Shown here in pieces: positions 1 through 7,561 of a stretch of 64,000 bases of DNA. Position numbers and translations under genes: made by a program. Under the pieces are notes generated by a model that was not told where the DNA came from, made no database searches, and worked only from the letters and a program-made list of their open reading frames with translations. The stretch is from Streptomyces griseoluteus (lineage in GTDB: Bacteria > Actinomycetota > Actinomycetes > Streptomycetales > Streptomycetaceae): the NCBI RefSeq assembly GCF_004784465.1, contig NZ_SRRU01000002.1, positions 620,001 to 684,000 of the forward strand, given 5' to 3'. Each line of letters begins with the position of its first letter. Positions within the stretch are counted from its first letter, which is position 1.

Positions 1-312
1 CAGGGCCAGGTCGGCGCCGGGGGCCACGGTCCCGGCCTCCTCGTCGGTGATCTCGACCAGGCCGGTGTCCACCGCCACGCCCCACGCCTCGGCGGCATTC
101 GCGGCGGCGTCGTCCCCGGTCAGGCCGAGCAGTTCGGCGGCGGCGGGCAGTTGCTCCTCGACCAGGCTCCCGCCGCCGTCGACGCGGGTGTCGGGGCCTG
201 CCCAGCGGGCGAGCCGGGCGGCGCGGGAGAGCAGCGGGGTGGACAGCGCGGCACGCGCCAGCTCCGCTTCGGGACGCAGCCGTACGGGCGGCAGGGGGGA
301 GCTGTCTGACAT
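1..312 (-). CDS. Hypothetical protein, N-terminal part (gene runs off the window)
   Basis: Only the first 104 codons are present; the gene continues past position 1. It starts at ATG 312, and the visible protein is Ala/Leu/Glu-rich with no membrane segment. Residues about 30-100 (an RAARLARW core, then a helical stretch ending in VDTGLVEITD) resemble the N-terminal part of the 53701-55104 gene (VARWAD, then a helical stretch ending in LSGLVEVHG). The two look like paralogues, and the segment reads like a winged-helix fold. Function is unknown. The family call rests on reading the two proteins side by side, not on an alignment program. Confidence 0.7.
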   Translation of the reverse strand, partial: MSDSSPLPPVRLRPEAELARAALSTPLLSRAARLARWAGPDTRVDGGGSLVEEQLPAAAELLGLTGDDAAANAAEAWGVAVDTGLVEITDEEAGTVAPGADLAL

Positions 313-577
313 CGGCTGGTTCTCCTCGGACCGGGAAAGCACTCAACCCCTCAGCGTAGACGGCTTTGCCGGCGCACCATCCGGTTCCGGTCGCCGCTGC
401 CCCTCGTACGTGGCCGAAACCTTGACAACTCCCGGCGCCAGGCAGGAGATTGACGCGCGTAGAGGTGGGGGAACGACTGTTCACTCGGCTCTACGCGTGT
501 CACTGAGGGCGACGAGCCCTGCACGCTGCTGTGCGTTGCCGTCCCGGCGTTCCGTCACGTTCCCGGAGGAAATCCCC
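313..577. other. Divergent intergenic region
   Basis: This 265-bp gap separates two divergent genes. A perfect TTGACA lies at 422-427 on the plus strand, but no good -10 hexamer follows at 16-18 bp, so I do not call a promoter. The only clear signal is the GGAGGA ribosome-binding site at 565-570 for the TTG start at 578. Confidence 0.4.
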
Positions 578-2401
578 TTGCCGAGCAGGACTTCCGCGCG
601 TCTCGCCGCGCTCACCGTCGCCGCCGTGTGCGGCGCCGCGTCCGCCGTCGTCGCCACCTCTCCCGCGCACGCCGACTCGGTGCGCGTCCACGACATCCAG
701 GGCACCACCCGCCTCTCGCCGTACGCCGGCAAGCAGGTCGCCGACGTGCCCGGCGTGGTCACCGCCGTACGCACCTACGGTTCGTCCAAGGGCTTCTGGC
801 TCCAGGACCCGAACCCGGACGCCGACCCGGCCACCAGTGAGGGCGTCTTCGTCTTCACCAGCTCCACGCCGAAGGCCGCCGTGGGCGACTCGGTCACCGT
901 CACCGGAACCGTCTCGGAGTACGTGCCGGGCGGCACCGCCTCGGGCAACCAGTCGGTCACCGAGATCACCAAGCCCGTCGTCACCACGCTCTCCACCGGC
1001 AATCCGGTCCCGGCGCCGGTCGTGATCACCAAGCGCACGGTGCCGGAACGATACGCCCCGGCCGGCGACCCGGCCGCGAACAACTCGATCAACGCCCTGC
1101 CGCTCGCCCCCGCCACCTACGCCCTCGACTACTACGAGTCGCTGGAGGGCATGAACGTCCAGGTCAGCGACGCGCGCATAGTCACCGGCACCGACCCGTA
1201 CAGCGAGCTGTGGGTCACCGTGAAGCCGACGGAGCACCGCACCGAGCGGGGCGGCACCCTGTACGGCTCCTACGACGCGCAGAACACCGGCCGCCTCCAG
1301 ATCCAGTCCCTCGGCGCGACCGCGGACTTCCCGCAGGCGAACGTCGGCGACACCCTCGCCGGCACCACCACCGGACCGCTGGACTTCAACCAGTTCGGCG
1401 GCTACACGCTGGTGGCGAGCGCCCTCGGCACGCTGGAGAGCGGGGGCCTGGAGCGGGAGACGACCCGCAAGCAGGCGTCCGGCGAGCTGGCGGTGGCGAC
1501 GTACAACGTCGAGAACCTCGACCCGTCCGACAAGACCTTCGACGCGCACGCCTCCGCGATCGTGAACAACCTGCGCTCGCCCGACATCGTGTCCCTGGAG
1601 GAGATCCAGGACGACAACGGCGCCAAGGACGACGGCACGGTGAGCGCGGGCGCGACGGTCGGCAAGCTGATCGACGCGATCGTGGCCGCCGGCGGTCCGC
1701 GCTACGACTGGCGCTCCATCGACCCCGTCGACAAGCAGGACGGCGGTGAGCCGGGCGGCAACATCCGGCAGGTGTTCCTCTTCAACCCGGAGCGGGTCTC
1801 CTTCACCGACCGCCCCGGCGGTGACTCCACCACGGCGGTCGGCGTCGCCAAGGAGAACGGCAAGGCCCGGCTGACCGTGTCGCCCGGCCGTGTCGACCCG
1901 GCGAACGCCGCCTGGGCCAACAGCCGCAAGCCGCTGGCCGGGGAGTTCGTCTTCCGGGGCCGTACGGTCTTCGTGATCGCCAACCACCTCAACTCCAAGG
2001 GCGGCGACCAGCCGTTGGCCGGGCAGTACCAGCCGGTGGTCCGCAGCTCGGAGACGCAGCGGCACGCGCAGGCGACGGAGGTCAACACCTTCGTGAAGTC
2101 CCTGCTCGCCGTGCAGAAGGACGCGGATGTCATCGCGCTCGGGGACATGAACGACTTCGAGTTCTCCGGCACCGCGAAGATCCTGGAGGGTGACGGGCAG
2201 CTCTGGTCGGCGATCAAGTCGCTGCCGCGCAGGGAGCGTTACACCTACGACTACCAGGGCAACGCGCAGGTGCTCGACCAGATCCTGATCAGCAGGGCGA
2301 TCCGGCGGGGCTCGTTCGCGTACGACAGCGTGCACATCAACTCGGAGTTCCACGACCAGATCAGCGACCACGACCCGCAGGTGCTGCGCTTCCGCCCCTG
2401 A
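578..2401 (+). CDS. Secreted endonuclease/exonuclease/phosphatase-family protein
   Basis: This 607-residue exported protein probably hydrolyses phosphodiesters or phosphomonoesters outside the cell. The TTG start at 578 is chosen because GGAGGA lies 7 nt upstream and a signal peptide follows at once (basic N-region, Ala-rich core, cleavage after PAHA near residue 32). The N-terminal half (about 35-290) is a beta-rich OB-like region, as in ExeM/NucH-type extracellular nucleases. The C-terminal half is the EEP fold, with ATYNVENLD near 306, SLEEIQ near 338, NHLNSKGGDQP near 468, ALGDMNDFE near 518 and SDHDPQ near 596. These supply the metal-binding Glu/Asp and catalytic His/Asp of the fold. The substrate is not predictable. 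Confidence 0.85.
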   Translation: MPSRTSARLAALTVAAVCGAASAVVATSPAHADSVRVHDIQGTTRLSPYAGKQVADVPGVVTAVRTYGSSKGFWLQDPNPDADPATSEGVFVFTSSTPKAAVGDSVTVTGTVSEYVPGGTASGNQSVTEITKPVVTTLSTGNPVPAPVVITKRTVPERYAPAGDPAANNSINALPLAPATYALDYYESLEGMNVQVSDARIVTGTDPYSELWVTVKPTEHRTERGGTLYGSYDAQNTGRLQIQSLGATADFPQANVGDTLAGTTTGPLDFNQFGGYTLVASALGTLESGGLERETTRKQASGELAVATYNVENLDPSDKTFDAHASAIVNNLRSPDIVSLEEIQDDNGAKDDGTVSAGATVGKLIDAIVAAGGPRYDWRSIDPVDKQDGGEPGGNIRQVFLFNPERVSFTDRPGGDSTTAVGVAKENGKARLTVSPGRVDPANAAWANSRKPLAGEFVFRGRTVFVIANHLNSKGGDQPLAGQYQPVVRSSETQRHAQATEVNTFVKSLLAVQKDADVIALGDMNDFEFSGTAKILEGDGQLWSAIKSLPRRERYTYDYQGNAQVLDQILISRAIRRGSFAYDSVHINSEFHDQISDHDPQVLRFRP

Positions 2402-2409
2402 TTGTTCAG

Positions 2410-2437
2410 ATCTGCTTGGCCGCATCTCGTAGCAGAT
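2410..2437. repeat. Inverted repeat between the nuclease gene and the dapA-like gene
   Basis: Arms ATCTGCT (2410-2416) and AGCAGAT (2431-2437) are perfect 7-bp complements around a 14-nt loop. It begins 9 nt after the upstream stop codon and lies just before the next translation signals. It could be an operator or a weak terminator; no T-run follows. Confidence 0.4.
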
Positions 2438-2451
2438 TTAAGTGGAGCTTC

Positions 2452-2481
2452 ATGGTCGTGGTGCCGAGACTACGACCATGA
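2452..2481 (+). CDS. Nine-codon leader ORF overlapping the dapA-like start
   Basis: ATG 2452 opens a reading frame encoding MVVVPRLRP and stops at TGA 2479-2481, overlapping the downstream ATG (2478) as ATGA. GGAG at 2444-2447 lies 4 nt before this ATG, whereas the downstream ATG has no ribosome-binding site of its own. A perfect 9-bp inverted repeat (CATGGTCGT 2451-2459, ACGACCATG 2472-2480) covers both start codons. Translational coupling is inferred. An alternative is a GTG start at 2442, in frame with the large gene. Confidence 0.45.
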   Translation: MVVVPRLRP

Positions 2482-3392
2482 GGCAACGGAACGCACCCTT
2501 CGGCCGCACGCTCTGCGCGATGGTCACCCCGTTCACGCCGGCCGGCGCGCTCGATGTGGACGGGGCGGCCCGCCTGGCCACCCGTCTGGTGGCCGGGGGC
2601 TGCGACGGGCTGGTCCTGAACGGCACCACGGGCGAGTCGCCCACCACCACCGACGCGGAGAAGCGGGAGCTGATCGCGGCGGTCCGCTCCGCGGTGGGCC
2701 CCGCCGTCCCGCTGGTCGCGAGCGTCGGCACGGCGGACACCCGGCACACCGTCGAACTGACCCTCGCGGCCGAGAAGGCGGGCGCCGACGCGGCGCTGGT
2801 CGTCACCCCGTACTACAGCCGCCCCCAACAGGCCGCCGTCGAGGCCCACTTCCGCCAGGTCGCGGACGCGAGCGGCCTCCCGCTGATGCTCTACGACATC
2901 CCCGGCCGCACGGGCACCCGCATCGCCCCGACCACGATGATCCGCCTCGCGGCCCACCCGCGCGTCGTCGCGGTCAAGGACTGCTCCTACGACTTCCTCG
3001 GCACCCAGAAGGTGCTCGCGGAAACGGAGTTGGCGTACTACGCCGGGTGCGACGAACACATCCTTCCCCTGTACGCCGTGGGGGCGGCGGGCTGTGTGAG
3101 CACGGTCGCCAACGCGGTGCCGGAGGAGGTGGCGGGAATCCTGGCGGCGTTCGACGCGGGTGATACGGCGCTGGCCGCTGAACTCCAGTCCCGCGTGACC
3201 CCGTTGATCGAGGCGATGATGGCCTCGGACCTGCCGGGCACGGTGACGGCGAAGGCCCTCCTCAACGCCTTGGACCTCCCGGCGGGCCCGGTGCGGGCAC
3301 CACTGCTGGCGGCGGACGCCGGGACCACTGCGGAGCTGCTGGCTCTTTACGAGGCCGGGGTCCCGGTGCGGGGCCCCGGCCGGGCGTCCTAG
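2478..3392 (+). CDS. dapA: Dihydrodipicolinate synthase / DapA-family aldolase
   Basis: The product (304 aa, the usual family length) is a class I aldolase of the DapA/NanA superfamily. A true DapA condenses pyruvate with aspartate semialdehyde in lysine/diaminopimelate synthesis. Visible hallmarks are GTTGES at 49-54, tandem Tyr at 112-113, YDIPGRTG with Tyr139, and the Schiff-base Lys167 in VAVKD. This pattern fits DapA better than 5-dehydro-4-deoxyglucarate dehydratase. Streptomycetes often carry more than one dapA-like gene, so this may be a secondary copy. ATG 2478 gives the expected N-terminus and overlaps the leader ORF. It converges on the TerD gene with 7 nt between stops. Confidence 0.8.
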   Translation: MRQRNAPFGRTLCAMVTPFTPAGALDVDGAARLATRLVAGGCDGLVLNGTTGESPTTTDAEKRELIAAVRSAVGPAVPLVASVGTADTRHTVELTLAAEKAGADAALVVTPYYSRPQQAAVEAHFRQVADASGLPLMLYDIPGRTGTRIAPTTMIRLAAHPRVVAVKDCSYDFLGTQKVLAETELAYYAGCDEHILPLYAVGAAGCVSTVANAVPEEVAGILAAFDAGDTALAAELQSRVTPLIEAMMASDLPGTVTAKALLNALDLPAGPVRAPLLAADAGTTAELLALYEAGVPVRGPGRAS

Positions 3393-3399
3393 ACCTCTG

Positions 3400-4560
3400 T
3401 CACAGCGCCGCGCCCCCCGGCTTCACCATGTTCCTCACCGTGCGGGCCTTGACGAAGTCGCCCAGGGCGGTCATGTCCCACTCGCCCGAGTACTGGCGGA
3501 TGAGCTTGGCCATCAGGACGCCCGTCTGGGGCTCCGCCGACGTCAGGTCGAAGCGGACCAGTTCTTCGCCGGAGGTGGGGTCGATCAGGCGGCAGTACGC
3601 CTTGGCGACCTCCGTGAACTTCTGGCCGGAGAAGGAGTTGACGGTGAAGACCAGGCCGGTGACCTCCGGGGGGACGCGGCCGAGGTCGACGGTGATGACC
3701 TCGTCGTCTCCGCCGCCCTCGCCGGTGAGGTTGTCGCCGGAGTGCTTGATGGCGCCGTTCAGGATGGAGAGCTTGCCGAAGTAGCAGCTGTCGACGGCGT
3801 TGCGCTGGGGGCCGTAGGCGATGACCGAGGCGTCGAGGTCGATGTCCTTGCCCCGGTAGGCGGGCTCCCAGCCGAGGCCCATCTGGACGCGGGAGAGGAG
3901 CGGGGCGCCGCCCTTGACCAGGGAGACCGTCTGGTTCTTCTGGAGGTTCACCCGGCCCTTGTCCAGGTTGATCTTGCCCGCGCCCGGCGTGGGGGCCGGG
4001 GGTGCCTGGGGAGCGGGCGGCGTCTGGGGAAGCGGCGGCGCGGAGACCGGCTGGGCCGGTTCCTCCACCGTGACGCCGAAGTCCGTCGCGATGCCCGCCA
4101 GCCCGTTCGCGTACCCCTGCCCCACCGCGCGGGCCTTCCACTGGCCGTTGCGCCGGTAGATCTCCACGACCACCAGGGCCGTCTCGGCGCCGAGGCCGGG
4201 CGGGGTGAAGGAGGCGACGACCGCGCCGCCGTCCGCGTCCCGGATCGTGGCCGTCGGCTCGATGCCCTGGAAGGTCTGGCCCGCCGCGTCCGGGCTCGCG
4301 GTGACGACGATCTTCTCGATGTCCGGCGGCACCGCGCCGGTGTCGACCGTGATCGAGTCCGGCGCGGACCCGCCGCCCGAGCGGTAGGTCACGCCGGGGC
4401 CAGCCGGCTGGTTGTAGAAGATGAAGTCGTCGTCGGAGCGCACCTTGCCGTCGGCGGCGAGCAGCAGGCCCGACACGTCCAGCCGCACCGGTGCGGCCAC
4501 CTCCACCGTCACACGGGCGGCCGGAAGCGGAACGTTGGAGCCAGGGGTCATTGCGGTCAT
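3400..4560 (-). CDS. Two-domain TerD-family protein
   Basis: The 386-residue cytoplasmic protein carries two TerD/TerZ-like beta-sandwich domains. The first spans about residues 10-165 and the second about 205-380, joined by a Pro/Ala-rich linker (about 168-200). The second is the more canonical: it has the GWEPAYRGKDIDLDAS-type strand, an acidic GDNLTGEGGGDDE calcium-binding loop and a conserved NSFSGQKF segment. TerD proteins bind Ca2+ and belong to tellurite-resistance or stress systems; in Streptomyces they occur in many copies and have been linked to differentiation. Start ATG 4560, with ATG 4551 as an alternative; neither has a strong Shine-Dalgarno. It stands alone, without other ter genes. 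Confidence 0.85.
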   Translation of the reverse strand: MTAMTPGSNVPLPAARVTVEVAAPVRLDVSGLLLAADGKVRSDDDFIFYNQPAGPGVTYRSGGGSAPDSITVDTGAVPPDIEKIVVTASPDAAGQTFQGIEPTATIRDADGGAVVASFTPPGLGAETALVVVEIYRRNGQWKARAVGQGYANGLAGIATDFGVTVEEPAQPVSAPPLPQTPPAPQAPPAPTPGAGKINLDKGRVNLQKNQTVSLVKGGAPLLSRVQMGLGWEPAYRGKDIDLDASVIAYGPQRNAVDSCYFGKLSILNGAIKHSGDNLTGEGGGDDEVITVDLGRVPPEVTGLVFTVNSFSGQKFTEVAKAYCRLIDPTSGEELVRFDLTSAEPQTGVLMAKLIRQYSGEWDMTALGDFVKARTVRNMVKPGGAAL

Positions 4561-4723
4561 GCCGGGTGAACGAACGAGCCCACTTTGCCGTTCCCTTACC
4601 CGGCCCCGAGACCCCCCGTTCGGGTCACGAGCGCCGCGGAGGGGAGATACGCACCGGGCACGGAGCCCGGCGCGGGCCGCGGGACCGGGCGACCCGGCGG
4701 GCCGCCCGCCGGGGATCTACGGC

Positions 4724-4757
4724 GGGGGGGGCGAGCACCCGCGCGCTCGCCCCCCCC
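4724..4757 (-). terminator. Strong hairpin after the sugar-uptake operon
   Basis: Perfect 13-bp arms, eight G then CGAGC at 4724-4736 and the complement at 4745-4757, enclose an 8-nt loop. It lies about 30 nt past the stop of the Zn dehydrogenase (4789) and upstream of the TerD gene. There is no T-run, which is usual for streptomycete terminators. Confidence 0.7.
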
Positions 4758-4788
4758 GGCCGACAGGGCCTGGCCGGAGAAGCGCGGC

Positions 4789-5778
4789 TCAGGGAGTCAC
4801 GACGATCTTGCGGCCGACGCCCGCCGCGAACTGCTCCAGCGCCTGCGGATAGTTCTCCAGATCGATCCGGTCGCTGATGAAGACGTCCGGGTTCAGCACG
4901 CCGTTCGCGAACAGTTCCGCCGCCCGCTCGTAGCTGTGCAGCACCGCCATGGAGCCGGTGATGGTGATCTCCTGGTTGTAGATGCGGTACGGGTCGATCG
5001 TCACCCGCGTCGCGTAGTCGGCCACGCCGAACTGGAGGTACGTGCCCGCCTTGGCCACCCGGCCCAGGCCGTCCTGGATCGCCGCCGCGTTGCCCGTCGC
5101 GTCGATCACGATCTCCCAGCCCTGCGGCCGGTCCAGCTCGTCGGCGTTGGCCGCCGAGCCCGAGACCCCGAGCAGCCTGGCCGTCTCCAGCCGGGCCGGG
5201 TTGATGTCGACCATGTCCACGCTCGCCGCGCCCGTGCGCTTGGCCAGCTCCAGCATCATCAGGCCCATGGTTCCGGAGCCGTAGATCAGGACATGGGCGC
5301 CGAGGCGGGAGTTGAGGATGTCGTAGCCGCGCACCGCGCAGGACAGCGGCTCGATGAGGGCCGCGTCCTGGGGGCGTACGTGCTCGGGCAGCTTCACGCA
5401 GTTGGCCACGGGCGCGACCGCGTACTGGGCGGCACCGCCCGCCGTGGTCACACCGATCGCGGCCCAGCGCTCGCACATGTTGTTGTGGCCGTCGCGGCAG
5501 AAGCGGCACTCGTAGCAGTACAGGGACGGGTCCACCGCGACCTGGTCGCCGACCGCGACCTCGGTGACCTGGCTGCCGACCCCGACCACCTGGCCCGCGA
5601 ACTCGTGTCCCGGCACGATCGGCAGCTTGGGCGCGAACTCGCCCTGCAGGATGTGCAGATCGGTACCGCAGATCCCGCACGCGGCGACCTCCACGACCAC
5701 GTCGCGCGGGCCCGGCGCCGGGTCGGGGACCTCGGTGACGACGGCACGGCCCACGGACTCGATGACGGCGGCCTTCAT
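4789..5778 (-). CDS. Zinc-dependent polyol/alcohol dehydrogenase (MDR family)
   Basis: The product (329 aa) is a medium-chain NAD(P)-dependent dehydrogenase expected to oxidise the imported polyol or sugar. Catalytic-zinc residues are visible at Cys34 and Cys37 in CGICGTDLH and in GHE at 57-59. The four structural-zinc cysteines are Cys88, 91, 94 and 102. A Rossmann glycine motif (GSGTMG) lies near residue 160. Its ATG overlaps the stop of the permease gene (ATGA), so it is the last gene of the operon 8928 to 4789. The context resembles sorbitol/mannitol/xylitol-type uptake clusters, but the substrate cannot be read from sequence. Confidence 0.87.
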   Translation of the reverse strand: MKAAVIESVGRAVVTEVPDPAPGPRDVVVEVAACGICGTDLHILQGEFAPKLPIVPGHEFAGQVVGVGSQVTEVAVGDQVAVDPSLYCYECRFCRDGHNNMCERWAAIGVTTAGGAAQYAVAPVANCVKLPEHVRPQDAALIEPLSCAVRGYDILNSRLGAHVLIYGSGTMGLMMLELAKRTGAASVDMVDINPARLETARLLGVSGSAANADELDRPQGWEIVIDATGNAAAIQDGLGRVAKAGTYLQFGVADYATRVTIDPYRIYNQEITITGSMAVLHSYERAAELFANGVLNPDVFISDRIDLENYPQALEQFAAGVGRKIVVTP

Positions 5779-6629
5779 TTCACGGCTCCCAACGACAGGC
5801 CCTGGACCAGCTTGTCCTGGGCGGCGAACCCCGCGGCGAGTACCGGCAGGGAGACGACGAGCGACGCGGCGCACACCTTGGCCAGGAACAGGCCCTGGCT
5901 GGTGATGAAGCCGGTCAGGAAGACGGGGGCGGTCTCCGCGACCACGCCGGTCAGCACACGGGCGAACAGCAGCTCGTTCCAGCTGAAGATGAAGCAGATC
6001 AGTGAGGTCGCCGCGATGCCGGGCAGCGCGATCGGCGCGACCACGCGGGCCAGGATCACCGGCAGCGGCGCCCCGTCCACCCGCGCCGCCTCGATGACGG
6101 CGACCGGCACCTCGGCGAGGAAGGACTGCATCATCCACACCGCGATCGGCAGGTTCATCGAGGTGTAGAGGACGACCAGCAGCCAGATGTTGTCCAGCAG
6201 CCCGGCGTTCTTCGCGAACAGATACAGCGGCAGCAGGCCCGCCACGGCCGGGAGCATCTTGGTGGACAGGAAGAAGAACAGGACGTCGGTCCACTTCTTC
6301 ACCGGCCGGATGGAGAGCGCGTACGCCGCCGGGAGGGCCAACACCAGCACGAACAGGGTGGAGGCCAGCGAGGCGACCGTGGAGTTGATCAGCGCCGGCC
6401 AGGGGCTGGCGCCGCCGGCGGCGCCGAAGAACTCGCGGTAGCCGTCCAGGGTGAGCGGCGCGGCGAAGGACGGCGGGTTGGTGGCCGCGTCCGCCTCGGA
6501 GTGGAACGAGGTCAGGACCATCCAGGCGATGGGCAGGAAGAAGACGATGCCGGCCAGCCAGGCCACCAGGCCCAGACCGAGCCCACTGCGCCCGGTGCGC
6601 CGCGCGGAGGTGGCGGTGGTGGAACTCAT
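5775..6629 (-). CDS. Carbohydrate ABC transporter permease (MalG type)
   Basis: This 284-residue inner-membrane protein of the MalG/SmoG type has six predicted transmembrane helices, the first at about 22-45. The cytoplasmic EAA loop (IEAARVDGAPLPVILARV) contacts the ATPase. It pairs with the permease encoded immediately upstream; their genes overlap by 4 nt. Together they form the channel for the substrate captured by the lipoprotein encoded at 7558-8928. No ATPase gene is present in the operon. Confidence 0.9.
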   Translation of the reverse strand: MSSTTATSARRTGRSGLGLGLVAWLAGIVFFLPIAWMVLTSFHSEADAATNPPSFAAPLTLDGYREFFGAAGGASPWPALINSTVASLASTLFVLVLALPAAYALSIRPVKKWTDVLFFFLSTKMLPAVAGLLPLYLFAKNAGLLDNIWLLVVLYTSMNLPIAVWMMQSFLAEVPVAVIEAARVDGAPLPVILARVVAPIALPGIAATSLICFIFSWNELLFARVLTGVVAETAPVFLTGFITSQGLFLAKVCAASLVVSLPVLAAGFAAQDKLVQGLSLGAVK

Positions 6630-7561
6630 CGGGACACCTCCTCGCGGAACAGGGACGACACCACGCGCAGCGCGAAGGTGGCGATGACGATGGAGCCGAT
6701 GACGACGAGGACACCCGCCGCCGAGGCGAGGCCGTTCTCATGGGCCTGGTAGAAGCTCTGGTACACGGTGTACGGCAGGTTCGCGGTGCCGAGGCCGCCG
6801 GAGGTGAGCGTGAACACCGCGTCGAAGTTCTGCACGATGTAGATGGAACCCAGCAGGGCGCCCAGTTCCAGGTAGCGGCGCAGGTGCGGGAGGGTGAGGT
6901 GGCGGAAGATCTGCCAGTCGCTCGCCCCGTCCACCCGGGCGGCCTCGATCTGCTGCTGGTCCCGGCTCTGCAGTCCCGCCAGCAGGATCAGCATCATGAA
7001 CGGCGTCCACTGCCACACCAGCGAAGCCTCCACCGCGAGCAGCGGGGTGTTGGAGACCCAGTCCGGCTGTGGGCCGCCCACATAGTGCAGCAGCCCATTG
7101 AGGAGACCGTACTCCGGGTTGTAGAGCACATGCTTCCAGAGCAGGGCGGCGGCCACCGGGACCACCAGGAACGGGGCGATCAGCAGGGTGCGGACCACAC
7201 CGCGGCCCTTGAACTTCCGGTCCAGCAGCAGCGCCAGCGCCAGTCCGAGGACCAGGCTGGCCACCACCACGGAGGCGGTGAGCAGCACGGTGACCCACAC
7301 CGAGTGGCGCAGGTCGGCGTCGGTGAGCACCTGCTGGTAGTTGTCGAACCAGGTGAAGCGGCGGGCCTTGGGGTAGAGCGCGTTCCAGTCGAAGAACGAG
7401 ATCACCAGCGTGGCCACGAACGGCAGCTGGGTCACGACGATCATGAAGACCAGGGCGGGCAGGAGCGGGGCGCGGGTGGCCCAGGCCCGCAGCCGGGCCG
7501 GGGGACGCCGGAGGGCGGGGGCGGAATCGGCCGCGAGCGGGGCCGTTGTCGTCGCTGTCAT
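6626..7561 (-). CDS. Carbohydrate ABC transporter permease (MalF type)
   Basis: The protein (311 aa) is the second permease subunit. It has an N-terminal cytoplasmic stretch, six predicted transmembrane segments beginning near residue 33, and an EAA motif IEAARVDGASDWQIFRHL. ATG 7561 is chosen because it overlaps the stop of the binding-protein gene and keeps the operon continuous; longer upstream reading is shadow. The product works with the partner permease encoded at 5775-6629. Confidence 0.9.
   Translation of the reverse strand: MTATTTAPLAADSAPALRRPPARLRAWATRAPLLPALVFMIVVTQLPFVATLVISFFDWNALYPKARRFTWFDNYQQVLTDADLRHSVWVTVLLTASVVVASLVLGLALALLLDRKFKGRGVVRTLLIAPFLVVPVAAALLWKHVLYNPEYGLLNGLLHYVGGPQPDWVSNTPLLAVEASLVWQWTPFMMLILLAGLQSRDQQQIEAARVDGASDWQIFRHLTLPHLRRYLELGALLGSIYIVQNFDAVFTLTSGGLGTANLPYTVYQSFYQAHENGLASAAGVLVVIGSIVIATFALRVVSSLFREEVSR

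Noticed and set aside
422..451. Promoter based on the TTGACA at 422
   Set aside because: No acceptable -10 hexamer at 16-18 bp; GAGATT is too weak to support a call.
500..2425. Long minus-strand frame opposite the secreted nuclease
   Set aside because: The plus strand has a signal peptide, ribosome-binding site and EEP motifs; the minus frame has none.
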